Positions 55,134 to 64,000 of a DNA stretch of 64,000 nucleotides are shown one piece after another. How positions within the stretch are numbered: the stretch's first letter is position 1; each line of letters opens with the position of its first letter. Source of the stretch: Tahibacter sp042701255 (lineage in GTDB: Bacteria; Pseudomonadota; Gammaproteobacteria; Xanthomonadales; Rhodanobacteraceae); contig NZ_CP170554.1 of assembly GCF_042701255.1 (NCBI RefSeq), forward strand, positions 3,534,001-3,598,000, given 5' to 3'. The translations under genes and the position numbers were made by a program. The notes below the pieces were generated by a model. It ran no database searches, was not told the origin of the DNA, and worked only from the letters and a program-made list of their open reading frames with translations.

Positions 55134-58100
55134 CTACGGCGGATCGAAGCCGTAGCGGAACAGCACCAGCGTGTTCACGTCGCTCGCGCTCGTCGCGTTG
55201 GCATCGCCGGTTTCGCCGACCTGCAGTTCCGTCGTCGTATCGGCCGTGACCGGCAGCACCGATACGAAGACGATCCAGTGCATGCTGTGGCCGGCCGGCA
55301 AGGTGACGGTCTGGTTCAACGCGCCGTTGCCGTCGCCGCAGCCGCTGCCGGTGCCGTTGTCGACGCAGGTCCAGGTCGCGTGCGCGAGATCGAGCGCGCT
55401 GCCGGGCGTGCTCGCCGTCACGGTCGCATGGGCCACGGCATTGCCGCTGTTGCTCAGGATCACGTCGTATTCCACCGATGATCCGTAGCGCGCGTAGTGG
55501 CTCTGGTCGTCCACGCTCAGGCTCAGCACCGCGCTGGCCACGGTCACCGACGTGGTGCCGCTGCCTGCGGCGTTCGCGAAGTCGCCCGGGTAGTTGCCGG
55601 TCACGCTACGCGTGCCGATCTGGGTCATCGTCAGCACGCACTGGCCGCTGCCGTTGCTGAGGTCGGCCGTGCAGCTCTCGCCGGTATCCGCGTGCACGCC
55701 GACGCGGCCGCCGGGTACCGGTCCGCCGCTGGTGTCGGCGACCGTCACCGACACCGTCACAGGCTGGCCCGGACCGACGGAATTCGGCACAGCGGTCAGC
55801 GTGATCGTCGTCGTGTTGCGGCTCACGCTCACGACAGCAGACGGAGTCGACGTCGATGCGGCGAAATTCGCGCTGCCCTGATAGGCGGCCGTCACGGTGT
55901 AGTCGCCGGCCTCGTCGAAGCTCAGCGGACAGTGGCCGGTCGCCACACTCGCCGTACACGTGGCGCCGCCGGGCGATGCGGTCACGACGACACTGTCGCC
56001 GCCGGGTATCGCTGGCCCGGCCCCGGCATTGCTCACGCTGAAGGGCACGTCGAGCGGCACACCGACGCGCGCGGTCGCGAGCGTGCCGATGCTCGTCGAC
56101 GTGGCCGCCTTCGTCACGCTGATCGTCGTCGTGACCGGCGCCGACGGTGCGACGAAGTGGGTCGTGTCGCTCGGCACGAACGTTGCGGACAAGGTCTGGT
56201 TCGCACCGGCGCCGAGCACCGTGCCGGCATCCGGCGTGTAGGTGAACGTGCCGGCGACGGCGTTGCCGTCGTAGATCGCGGTCGCATTCAACTGCGTGGC
56301 GCCGAGCGGCGTGCCGTAGACAATCGCTGCCGGCGCGCTCCAGCTCAGCGACGGCACGCCTTTCACGACGACGCTGTTGCTCGCCGCCGATGCGACGCCG
56401 GTGCCGGCGGCGTTCGTCGCGGTGATCGTGAAGGTATAGGTGCCGCCGGGCAGCGGATCGAACGTGATGCCGGTGCAGGGCGCACTGCACGAGGCGGTCG
56501 TACCGCCGGGTGTCGCGGTGGCGGTATAGCCGGTGATCGTTGCGCCGCCGTCGTTCGACGGCGCCGTGAAGCTCACGCTGGCCGTCTGCGTTCCGCCGGA
56601 CGCATTCGGCGACGACGGCCGGCCCGGCGCGACCGCCAAGGTCGTATAGCGCGCGGCGCTGGGCACGCCGGCGACCCAGACGCGCATCAGCACCGGCCCG
56701 GCCGGGAAACCCGCGAATGCGTTCGTCGCGCCGGTGAATGCCGTGTCGCTGAATCCGGCGGTGTCGCTGCCGGCGACGAAGCGCGTCTGTCCGTTGTCGA
56801 GGCGCTGCACCTGGAACAGCGGCACGTTCGACGACGCGTTCGGAAATCCGCCGCTGCCGGCCTCGGTCGCCGGGCGGAAGCCGCTCGCGGTCGTTGCGCC
56901 GGCGGCGCTGTAGGTGCTGCCGCTGCTGTCCGCGCCGAACGAGGCGTTCGGAAGCACATACGCGCTGACATTGGTGAGTAGCGGCTTGCGCACGGCGACC
57001 GGTACGAGGCCGGGTTCGTACAGCTGTGCGGCCCTGATCGCGACGCCGTCGTAGCCGGCGGCGACGAGCACCTGCCCGGTCGTCAGCAGACTCGCCGTAT
57101 GCGCGCTGCGTCCGACCGCGAGCGTGCCGGCACTGGTCCAGCCGTTCGTCGCCGGATCGTAGATCTCGGCACTGCGCGACGTCGCGTCGCCGGCAGAACC
57201 GCCGCCGACCACGAGCACCTTGCCCGACGGCAGCAAGGTCGCCGTATGCGACGCGCGCGCATTCGCGAGTGCGGCGACCGCAGTCCAGGTGTTCGTCGCG
57301 GGGTCGTACAGTTCCGCACTCGCGAGCCGGTTGCCGCCGCTGTCCAGGCCGCCGGCGATCAGCACCTTGCCCGACGGCAGCAGGGTCGCCGTATGCGTGC
57401 GGCGCGCCGTCACGAGCGGGCCGGTCGTGCTCCAGAGATTCGTCGCCGGTTCGTACAGTTCGCCGGTGCCGGCGTTGTTGTCGCCGCCGCTCACGAGCAC
57501 CTTGCCCGAGGTCAGCAACGTCGCCGTGTGCTGCGCGCGCGCGCGGCCCATGGCCGCGGCCGCGGCCCAGGTGTTCGTCGCCGGATCGAACAGCTGCGCC
57601 GTGCCGAGCAAGGCTCCGCCGCTGTTGCTGTTGCCGCCGGCGATCAGCACCTTGCCGTTCGCGAGCAACGTCGCCGTATGCCGCGTGCGCACGGAGCCCG
57701 GCGCGGGCAGCAGGGTCCAGCCGTTCGCGGCCGGGTCGTACAGCTCTGCGTGATCGAGCGGGGCGCTGTTGCTGGCGCCGCCGACGACGAGCACCTTGCC
57801 GCCGGGCAAGGCCGTCGCCGTATGCGATTCGCGCGGCTGGATCAGACTCGCCGCGCCGCTCCAGGTCGCGGTGGCCGGATCGAACAGTTCCACGCTGCTG
57901 AACGCATCCGGCTGAGTGCTGGCGTAGCCGCCGGCGATCATGAGCTTGCCGGTGGACAGCAAGGTGGCCGTCTGCGCCGAACGCGCAACGGCGAGATTCG
58001 TCGGCGACACCCAGGTGTCGATGGCCGGATCGTAGAGCTCTGCACTCGACAGATACGACGCATCACGGCCGCCGGCGACGAGCACCTTGCCGTTGGCCAG

Positions 58101-60176
58101 CGCGGTCGCCGCGGCACGAAAGCGTGCCGTCGCCATCGAGGCGTTGAGGGCCCAGGCATTGGCGAGCGGGTCGTAGATCTCGGTACTGGTCAGACTGCCG
58201 CCGCCGTTCGTGCCGCCGGTGACCATGAGCTTGCCCGAGGCCAGCACCGTCGCCGTATGCGCATAGCGCGCCGTATTCAACGCGGCGCCGGCGCTCCAGC
58301 TGTTCGTGGCCGGATCGTAGAGCTCCGTGCTGCTGTGGATGCGTGCCGGCGAGACGTCGCTGCGTTGGCCACCGGCAATGAGCACCTTGCCCGAGGCGAG
58401 CAGCACGGCCGTGTGCTGATCGCGCACGTCGGTCAGGTTGCCGGCGGCGCTCCAGCTGTTGCTGGCCGGGTCGTACAGTTCGGCGCCCGCGATATAGCCG
58501 GTGTTGTTGCTGCCGCCGGCGATGAGCACCTTGCCCGAGGCGAGCAAGGTCGCCGTGTGGCTCTCGCGCACGGTGCCGAACGACGGGCCGGCGCTCCAGC
58601 TGTTCGTCGCGGGATCGTAGATCTCGGTGCTGTTGAACACCGCGCCGTCGCGGCCGCCGGCGACGAGCACCTTGCCGGAGGCGAGCAAGGTCGCCGTATG
58701 TCCGCTGCGCGCCGTCGCGAGCGGGCCGGCAGCGGCCCAGGTATTGCTGGCCGGGTCGTAGAGCTGCGCGCTCTTCGTCGCGACGCCGCTGAGGCCGCCG
58801 ACGACGAGCACCTTGCCCGTAGTCAGCAGGGTCGCCGTATGCGCCTGGCGCGCCTGTCCCGGTGCCGGCGTGGCCGTCCACGCATCCGTCGCCGGGTCGT
58901 AGAGTTCGGCGCCGTTGATCGCGCCGCCGGCATTGCTGCCGCCGACCGCGAGCACCTTGCCGTTCGGCAACGCGGTCGTGGTGAAGAGACTGCGCGTCGT
59001 CGCCAGCGAGGCGACGGCATTCCAGGTCAGTCCGCCGGTGGTGTCGTACAGCTCCGCACCGGCGACCGGTCCGCTGCCCGACAGGCCCATCGCGATCAGC
59101 ACGCGGCCGTTCGGCAGCAAGGTGGCCGCTGGCGCATGGCGCTGGCTCGCCATTGCGCCGGCCGAGCTCCATTGGTTCGTCGCCGGATCGTACTGCTCCG
59201 TCGTCGCGAGGAAGCCGGCACTGCCCTGCCCGCCGAGCACCAGCAGCCGGCCCGACGGCAGCAGCACGGTCGTATGCGATTGGCGCGCTTCGCTCAACGA
59301 CGGCAGTGCGGACCAGCTGTTGGTCTGCGTGTTGTACTGCGTGACGCTGCTCAACGCGGCCGAGCCGTCGGACCCGCCCGCGACGACGAGCTGGCCCGAC
59401 GGCAAGAGAGTCGCGGAATGATTGAAGCGCCCGGCGCCGAGCGACGCGGCCGGCACCCAGCCGCGCGTGGCCGGATCGTAGAGATCCGCGGTGTCGACGA
59501 GGCCGCCGCCGTTCAGACCACCGACCACGAGCACCTTGCCCGACGGCAGCAGACTCGCGCTGTGGCTGCGCCGCGCACGCGGCGGCGGAAACGTCGACTG
59601 CCAGGAATTCGCGACCGGATCGTATTCCTCCGCGTCGGTCATCGCGATCAGATCGACACGGTTCGTACCGCCGACCACGAGCACCTTGCCCGACGGCAGC
59701 AGGGTCGCCGTATGCCCGCTGCGCCCGATCAGGATCGGCGGTACGAAGTACCAGCTGTCCGCGACCGGATCGTAAATTTCCGCATCGTTGAGATAGGTGC
59801 TGCCGACACCGCCGCCACCGACGACGAGCACCCGGCCCGAAGGCAGCAAAGTGGCCGTATGCGAGGCACGCGCGGTCAGCATCGGCGCCGCCGCGGTCCA
59901 GCGGTTCGTCGCCGGGTCATACAGCTCGGCGCTCTTGAGCAAGGTGGAACCGGCATCGCTGCCGCCGGTCACGAGCACCTTGCCCGACGGCAGCACCGTC
60001 GCAGTACCGAAGATGCGCGGCGTTCCCAAGGTGCCGGCCGCGACGAATCCCGCGGCGGTCGCGCTGCCGGCGAGCAGGCTCGCGATCGTCGCAAACAGCC
60101 AGAGCAGCGCGGCGGACCAGTGGCGCGGGAAATGCGCACGGGCATGGACGGCCGGGGCCGTAGACGGATCGGACAT
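55134..60176 (-). CDS. giant secreted kelch-repeat protein with Ig/DUF11-like domains and GFD tail
   Basis: The ATG at 60176, behind GGGGGAGAG, starts a 1680-aa exported protein (signal LLWLFATIASLLAGSATAAG). I count 21 kelch units of about 50 residues, each with HTATLLPSGKVLVVGG and then A-E-L-Y-D-P-A-T-N-x-W. Twenty-one fits three seven-bladed propellers (inference). An E-set-like domain follows (NVPLFQVQRLDNGQTRFVAG), as in galactose oxidase-type proteins, then a fibronectin III-like domain (TGYTATATPGGTTASCSAPC), bacterial Ig-like domains and a DUF11-like domain. The end is NTLVLFRYGFDPP. The catalytic Cys/Tyr residues of galactose oxidase could not be verified. A partial paralogue lies at 62085. 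Confidence 0.82.
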   Translation of the reverse strand: MSDPSTAPAVHARAHFPRHWSAALLWLFATIASLLAGSATAAGFVAAGTLGTPRIFGTATVLPSGKVLVTGGSDAGSTLLKSAELYDPATNRWTAAAPMLTARASHTATLLPSGRVLVVGGGGVGSTYLNDAEIYDPVADSWYFVPPILIGRSGHTATLLPSGKVLVVGGTNRVDLIAMTDAEEYDPVANSWQSTFPPPRARRSHSASLLPSGKVLVVGGLNGGGLVDTADLYDPATRGWVPAASLGAGRFNHSATLLPSGQLVVAGGSDGSAALSSVTQYNTQTNSWSALPSLSEARQSHTTVLLPSGRLLVLGGQGSAGFLATTEQYDPATNQWSSAGAMASQRHAPAATLLPNGRVLIAMGLSGSGPVAGAELYDTTGGLTWNAVASLATTRSLFTTTALPNGKVLAVGGSNAGGAINGAELYDPATDAWTATPAPGQARQAHTATLLTTGKVLVVGGLSGVATKSAQLYDPASNTWAAAGPLATARSGHTATLLASGKVLVAGGRDGAVFNSTEIYDPATNSWSAGPSFGTVRESHTATLLASGKVLIAGGSNNTGYIAGAELYDPASNSWSAAGNLTDVRDQHTAVLLASGKVLIAGGQRSDVSPARIHSSTELYDPATNSWSAGAALNTARYAHTATVLASGKLMVTGGTNGGGSLTSTEIYDPLANAWALNASMATARFRAAATALANGKVLVAGGRDASYLSSAELYDPAIDTWVSPTNLAVARSAQTATLLSTGKLMIAGGYASTQPDAFSSVELFDPATATWSGAASLIQPRESHTATALPGGKVLVVGGASNSAPLDHAELYDPAANGWTLLPAPGSVRTRHTATLLANGKVLIAGGNSNSGGALLGTAQLFDPATNTWAAAAAMGRARAQHTATLLTSGKVLVSGGDNNAGTGELYEPATNLWSTTGPLVTARRTHTATLLPSGKVLIAGGLDSGGNRLASAELYDPATNTWTAVAALANARASHTATLLPSGKVLVVGGGSAGDATSRSAEIYDPATNGWTSAGTLAVGRSAHTASLLTTGQVLVAAGYDGVAIRAAQLYEPGLVPVAVRKPLLTNVSAYVLPNASFGADSSGSTYSAAGATTASGFRPATEAGSGGFPNASSNVPLFQVQRLDNGQTRFVAGSDTAGFSDTAFTGATNAFAGFPAGPVLMRVWVAGVPSAARYTTLAVAPGRPSSPNASGGTQTASVSFTAPSNDGGATITGYTATATPGGTTASCSAPCTGITFDPLPGGTYTFTITATNAAGTGVASAASNSVVVKGVPSLSWSAPAAIVYGTPLGATQLNATAIYDGNAVAGTFTYTPDAGTVLGAGANQTLSATFVPSDTTHFVAPSAPVTTTISVTKAATSTSIGTLATARVGVPLDVPFSVSNAGAGPAIPGGDSVVVTASPGGATCTASVATGHCPLSFDEAGDYTVTAAYQGSANFAASTSTPSAVVSVSRNTTTITLTAVPNSVGPGQPVTVSVTVADTSGGPVPGGRVGVHADTGESCTADLSNGSGQCVLTMTQIGTRSVTGNYPGDFANAAGSGTTSVTVASAVLSLSVDDQSHYARYGSSVEYDVILSNSGNAVAHATVTASTPGSALDLAHATWTCVDNGTGSGCGDGNGALNQTVTLPAGHSMHWIVFVSVLPVTADTTTELQVGETGDANATSASDVNTLVLFRYGFDPP
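57036..60020 (-). repeat. kelch-encoding tandem DNA repeats, about 147-150 bp period
   Basis: Near-identical segments such as GAGCACCTTGCC (plus strand) recur about every 150 bases through this block, matching the 21 kelch units of the protein. Their DNA similarity suggests amplification by duplication and makes the block prone to recombination or misassembly. Confidence 0.75.
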
Positions 60177-60403
60177 GGTGCTCTCCCCCTGAGGAACGAC
60201 GCCGCCTGCCCAGCCGGCTGCCACCGCAGCACCTTCATGGGCTGCAGTGCGACGGCGGCAGACGCTACTCGGCCATGTCTAGCGGCAATTGGAGATGATT
60301 CGACTCACTGCTGTTTCGAACAGACCGTAAAACGACGCCGGAGACGCGGTTGATTACCCTGTCGCGGAGAGCACGCTTTCAGCCGGCACGCGACTGACGA
60401 CGA

Positions 60404-61912
60404 TCAGAAGCCCAGATGCCCTCGCGGCGAATTCATCGGCCTGGCCGCGCGGCAGCGCCACCAGGCGACGGCGATCGGATGGCCCGATTCATCGTTCTTC
60501 CGTTTGACGCGGCGATTCTGGTGCTTGAGAAATGCGGGCTTGATGATGGCATCCCTGGCGAGCTGCGGACAAAGGGAACTGAGGGCCAGGCATCCGGTCG
60601 GGATGGCGGAGAAAAAGTTTATGGGGGTGTCGTCACCCAGGATCGCGTGCCGCCATTGCGGCAGAGCGACGAAGCACTCCCCCACATCCGTCCAACCGAA
60701 AGCCGCGGCCAGCGACAAGGTGCTGTCGACGAAACGCCACGCATCTTCGGCAGGCGGCCGGCGCACCATGGCCAGGCTCAGCGCGTGCAGCGAGTCGAGC
60801 TCTTCCGCATCGAGGAACATCGGCAGCAGGGAAATGCCTTCCCGGACCAGGTGCGTGGCCAAATCCAGAAAAGCGTTCCAGCGATCGGCGTCGCCGACGC
60901 TGCGGTGGAGCGCTGCAAGGTTCGCCAGAAATCCGGCTCTCACGATGTGCAGGGCGTTGAACTGGCCGGCGCGCACGGCCCGACGCACGTGATAGTTGTC
61001 CACTTCATGGATCATCTCGCGGGCGTGCTTCCGTTGCGCATACAACGCGGCCGCCAGTTCGTCGAAACCCAGGACGTCTCCATCGGCACCGAAATCGCGT
61101 GTCCATCGGTCCCAGGCGTCCAGCGCCGCAGGGCGATAGTCCTCGCAACCGAGCCGCAGCAGGAACTCGAGAGCATGGCCGGGATAGTCGCTGGCCTGCC
61201 AGCTCACGCGCGCGCACTCGATGAGCTCCTCACGAGAAATCCAGTCGCCTTCGCCGTCGTACCAGAGGGGTCCGAACTGCGAGGCATACTGAAAATAACG
61301 CCGTTTCAGACGTGTGCGCAGACGGTCGAGCTGATGCTGGCACCAGGAGTCGATCGCCGCGTCGTCCCCGTCGCAAGATCCGGCAATTTCCGTCAACGGA
61401 TCGAAGCACCCCGGAATCACCTCGAGCGGCACCGCTGTCGGTAGCGATGCGCAAGGCGGCGTGAGGTCCATCGCGAACGCGCGATCGAGCGTGGTGGCGG
61501 TGACGAACCGGGCGCCGCTCTCGCGCAGATACCCGGCGAGCACGGTCTCGGGCTCCCCTTCGTGCAGCGCTGCCGTCAGGGTCCAGCCGACAGCCACGAA
61601 ACAGGAACAACCGCTTTGGCTCAGCCCCCACAATCCGTCCCTGCTCGTGTCGACGTCGTAACCGCTCAACTGGCAGGCGTTGCGTATGACGGCAAGCGCA
61701 ATCGCGCGACGGCGGGCGAGCATTTCCAGGAGGCGGGCCTGCGTCTCGATCTCATCGAGACCGGGCAGACGATCGTCCGGGATGATTTCGGTGTCGCAGT
61801 TGTCGGGATAGCTCAGCCAGAGCCGGCCGTTGCGATGCACTGCACTGAAGCCGGCGGGAGCGAGTCTCAGCGCCAGCCGCTCTTGCCGTTCCGCGAGTCG
61901 GGAGTTCGTCAT
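60404..61912 (-). CDS. hypothetical cytosolic protein (502 aa)
   Basis: From the ATG at 61912 the protein starts MTNSRLAERQERLALRLAPA; a GTG at 61948 is an alternative. It has no signal peptide or membrane segment. The N-terminal part holds EMLARRRAIALAVIRNACQL and a Cys-containing SQSGCSCFVAVGW. The middle is helical, with YFQYASQFGPLWYDGEGDWI and KHAREMIHEVDNYHVRRAVR. The C-terminus is strongly basic (LKHQNRRVKRKNDESG). I do not recognise a family. It sits between two kelch paralogues on the same strand, with the upstream kelch gene ended by its own hairpin, so co-transcription is uncertain. Confidence 0.6.
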   Translation of the reverse strand: MTNSRLAERQERLALRLAPAGFSAVHRNGRLWLSYPDNCDTEIIPDDRLPGLDEIETQARLLEMLARRRAIALAVIRNACQLSGYDVDTSRDGLWGLSQSGCSCFVAVGWTLTAALHEGEPETVLAGYLRESGARFVTATTLDRAFAMDLTPPCASLPTAVPLEVIPGCFDPLTEIAGSCDGDDAAIDSWCQHQLDRLRTRLKRRYFQYASQFGPLWYDGEGDWISREELIECARVSWQASDYPGHALEFLLRLGCEDYRPAALDAWDRWTRDFGADGDVLGFDELAAALYAQRKHAREMIHEVDNYHVRRAVRAGQFNALHIVRAGFLANLAALHRSVGDADRWNAFLDLATHLVREGISLLPMFLDAEELDSLHALSLAMVRRPPAEDAWRFVDSTLSLAAAFGWTDVGECFVALPQWRHAILGDDTPINFFSAIPTGCLALSSLCPQLARDAIIKPAFLKHQNRRVKRKNDESGHPIAVAWWRCRAARPMNSPRGHLGF

Positions 61913-62030
61913 CGCTGCAATCTGGCGTGTGCGATCGGACTTGTCCACCCTCGGACGTCGGACTATTTCGATGCGTCCGGCAGTGACGCCTTGCGCTTCT
62001 GCATCGGAGTGCCGATGACTGCGAAGTCAG

Positions 62031-62059
62031 GCGCGCCGACGCAGACGGCGTCGGCGCGC
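62031..62059 (-). terminator. 12-bp perfect hairpin after the partial kelch gene
   Basis: GCGCGCCGACGC (62031-62042) pairs with GCGTCGGCGCGC (62048-62059) across a 5-base loop, 25 bases past the stop of the minus-strand kelch gene at 62085. Confidence 0.75.
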
Positions 62060-62084
62060 TGTCGCTCCTGCACGTTTGCGCCGG

Positions 62085-64000
62085 CTAGCGCACCGGACAC
62101 CCCGCCACCGCCGCCTCGAACCCGTTGCGCCGTATCACGTCGGCCGGGTCGAACACGGTCAGCATCAGATCCGGCGAGTTGCCGCCGGCGTTGATCGCAT
62201 CGCCGCTGTAGCGCGCGTGGACGGCGATCGTGCCCTGGCCCTGCCCGGCCGGCGCGGCGAGCGCCATGGTCGTGCAGCTCGCAGCACCGCCGGCCAGCGG
62301 TACGGACTGGCAGAGGATGACGTCGTCGCCGGTGACGAAATCCACGTTGCCGGCCGGCGTTCCGCCGAGCGTCGTGGTCGCGATCGTGGCGTGCATCGTG
62401 AACGGCTGGTTCGCGGTGAAGGCGTGATCGCACGCGGTTGCGACCGTGGTCGTCGTCGGCAAGGCGAGTACCTGCTGCGCGAGCGCGAACGAGACCGACG
62501 CGCCGGTGTCGCCGTCGCCGCTGTAGCGCGCGGTGATCGCGTGCGTGCCGACCGTGAAGTCGGTGACGGTGCAGTGCGCCGTGCCGCCGGTCAGCGCGAC
62601 GTTCAGGCACTTCGGCGACGCGCCGTCGTAGAAGTCGACGTGACCGCCGAGCCAGCGCGTCGTGATGGTGGCCGTCAACATCACGCTGTCGCCGTAGGTG
62701 CTCGGGTTGGCCGAGCTGCTCAATGCCGCTTCCGACGCGACCGTGCTGACCTGCTGATACAAGGTCGCCGAATCTGCCGCGGTATTGCCCGCATCGCCGG
62801 AATAGCTCGCGCCGATCGCATGCAGTCCGCCGCTGAGCGTATCCGTCGAGCACGTCGCGACGCCGGATACCAGCGCGGCGGCGCTGCACAGGATGTTGCC
62901 GTCGGCGCGGAAGGTCACCGTGCCGCCCGGCGCCTGTCCCGTGACGGTTGCCGTGAACGCGACGGGCTTGCCGTATTCGCTGGGATTCGCACCGCTGGTC
63001 AGCGCCACGCTCGCGCGTGCCTGCACCGTGACGCCGTTGCTGGGCGGCGATGCGACGGCCGCGCCGGCGATGTTGATCGCGCTGACCGTGAACGTATACG
63101 CACCGGGCGACAGATCCTCGAACTCCGCCGTCGCGCAGGGCGCCAGGCAGGTGCGCAGCACAGCACCCGGCGAGGCGGTCACGCGATAGCCGACGATGGG
63201 CGCGCCGCCGTCGTCGTTCGGCGCGGTGAACGTCACCGTGGCGCGCCGCACGCCGGCGCTCGCGACCGGCGCCGGCGCCATGGCCGGCACGCCGGCCTGC
63301 GAGGTCTGCAGTGCGGCGCTCGGAACGCCGTTGACCCAGGCGCGCACGAGCACCGGACCGACGGGGAACGCCGCGAGATCGCGCGGCTTGCCGCTGAACA
63401 GGCTGTCGCTGAGCAGCTGCGTCGTGTCGACGGCGACGAAGCGCATCTGCCCGTTGTCGATGCGCTGCAGCTGCAGCACCGGCACATTGCCGGCCGCGCC
63501 GGCGCCGCTGCCCGAGTCGGCCGTCGCGACCGGCCGGAAGCCGCCGCCGCTCGCGCGCAAGGTGCCGTAGGCGCCGGCCAGCAGGTCGGCCGAATACAGC
63601 CGCGGCTGACGCAGCGGATCCGGTGCGAGGCCCGGGTCGTAGCGATCCCACACGGGCACCCAGTTGCTCCCATTGCCGAACGCGATGAACACCTGGCCCG
63701 ACGGCAGCAGCAGCGCCGACTGTCCCGCGTTCGCGATGCTGAGCAGCGCACCGGGTACCCAGCGATCGGATTCCGGCGAATAGATTTCCGTTTCGCGCAG
63801 ACCGCCACTCGCGCCGGGACGCCCGCCGGCGACGAGCACCTGCCCCGACGGCAGCACGGTCATCGAGTGCAGCACGCGGGGCTGCGACAGATCCGCGCCG
63901 CGGCGCCAGGTCGAGGTGTGCGGATCGAACACGTCCACGCGTGCGAGCGGCTGATCGGCGCCGTCAGTTCCGCCGACGACGAGCACGTTGCCCGTGCGCA
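62085..64000 (-). CDS. secreted kelch/Ig-repeat protein with GFE motif, 5' end outside window
   Basis: The frame is open to the right edge, so the N-terminus is missing. What remains (about 638 aa) begins inside a kelch unit (VLVVGGTDGADQPLARVDVF) and has further kelch units (TVLPSGQVLVAGG, LLPSGQVFIAFG). The E-set-like domain NVPVLQLQRIDNGQMRFVAV and a fibronectin III-like domain match those of the 55134-60176 protein, so the two are paralogues. Three bacterial Ig-like (Big_3) repeats follow (VDFYDGASPKCLNVALTGG and similar). The C-terminus is DVIRRNGFEAAVAGCPVR, containing the GFE motif with nine extra residues. Confidence 0.8.
   Translation of the reverse strand, partial: RTGNVLVVGGTDGADQPLARVDVFDPHTSTWRRGADLSQPRVLHSMTVLPSGQVLVAGGRPGASGGLRETEIYSPESDRWVPGALLSIANAGQSALLLPSGQVFIAFGNGSNWVPVWDRYDPGLAPDPLRQPRLYSADLLAGAYGTLRASGGGFRPVATADSGSGAGAAGNVPVLQLQRIDNGQMRFVAVDTTQLLSDSLFSGKPRDLAAFPVGPVLVRAWVNGVPSAALQTSQAGVPAMAPAPVASAGVRRATVTFTAPNDDGGAPIVGYRVTASPGAVLRTCLAPCATAEFEDLSPGAYTFTVSAINIAGAAVASPPSNGVTVQARASVALTSGANPSEYGKPVAFTATVTGQAPGGTVTFRADGNILCSAAALVSGVATCSTDTLSGGLHAIGASYSGDAGNTAADSATLYQQVSTVASEAALSSSANPSTYGDSVMLTATITTRWLGGHVDFYDGASPKCLNVALTGGTAHCTVTDFTVGTHAITARYSGDGDTGASVSFALAQQVLALPTTTTVATACDHAFTANQPFTMHATIATTTLGGTPAGNVDFVTGDDVILCQSVPLAGGAASCTTMALAAPAGQGQGTIAVHARYSGDAINAGGNSPDLMLTVFDPADVIRRNGFEAAVAGCPVR

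Noticed and set aside
55134..60176. Calling the kelch protein an active galactose oxidase
   Set aside because: Kelch and E-set-like order is similar, but the copper ligands and cross-linked Cys-Tyr pair could not be identified.
57099..60353. 1084-aa plus-strand frame opposite the kelch gene
   Set aside because: Repeats in it are the reverse of kelch codons; no ribosome-binding site or signal.

Overview
The window is GC-rich (strong G/C preference at third codon positions, long antisense ORFs, Gram-negative signal peptides and lipoboxes). Its gene content suits a gammaproteobacterium of the Xanthomonadales/Lysobacterales type, plausibly Rhodanobacteraceae (Dokdonella, Rudaea or Lysobacter-like). 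That placement rests on protein style: several secreted proteins end in a short F-x-x-G-F-[EDQ] tail, and DUF11, kelch and PD40 repeat proteins are abundant. It was not made with a marker gene. No rRNA, tRNA, CRISPR array, insertion sequence or prophage was seen.

Layout. 1-3.8 kb: the end of a Na+/H+ antiporter, small hypothetical genes, a periplasmic BON-domain protein, a frameshifted gene, and a divergent pair of small proteins sharing a tyrosine-rich motif. 4.0-12.4 kb: a cyclic beta-1,2-glucan synthase (NdvB/ChvB type). 12.7-22 kb: a PD40 beta-propeller protein, a broken ECF sigma factor, a parallel beta-helix protein interrupted by an octanucleotide microsatellite, a HAF-repeat protein, and a winged-helix/TPR membrane regulator. 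22.7-30.5 kb: a giant DUF11-repeat surface protein with three single-base frameshifts. 30.8-33.2 kb: small exported proteins. 33.2-40.7 kb: a 2506-residue protein that starts as a metzincin protease and continues through Ig-like, PD40, fibronectin III and DUF11-like modules. 41.1-50.8 kb: a glycan block (sulfotransferase/glycosyltransferase fusion and UDP-glucuronate decarboxylase on the minus strand; membrane glycosyltransferase, UbiA-family prenyltransferase and polyprenyl-phosphate sugar synthase-like GT2 on the plus strand). 51-54.9 kb: a VOC protein, a di-heme cytochrome c/VWD fusion and a secreted hypothetical protein. 55.1-64 kb: two paralogous kelch proteins flanking an unknown cytosolic gene.

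How it fits together (inference). The window is dominated by cell-envelope and secreted functions: about half is large exported repeat proteins, and the rest builds or exports glycans. The strongest candidates for something new are the shared C-terminal F-x-x-G-F-[EDQ] tail on otherwise unrelated secreted proteins, the 8-bp repeat that sets the reading frame of the beta-helix protein (as sequenced the two halves are out of frame; 7 or 10 copies would join them), and the UbiA/GT2/membrane-GT operon. Several +1 indels, mostly in short homopolymers, mean sequencing error must be excluded before any of the broken genes is called a pseudogene.
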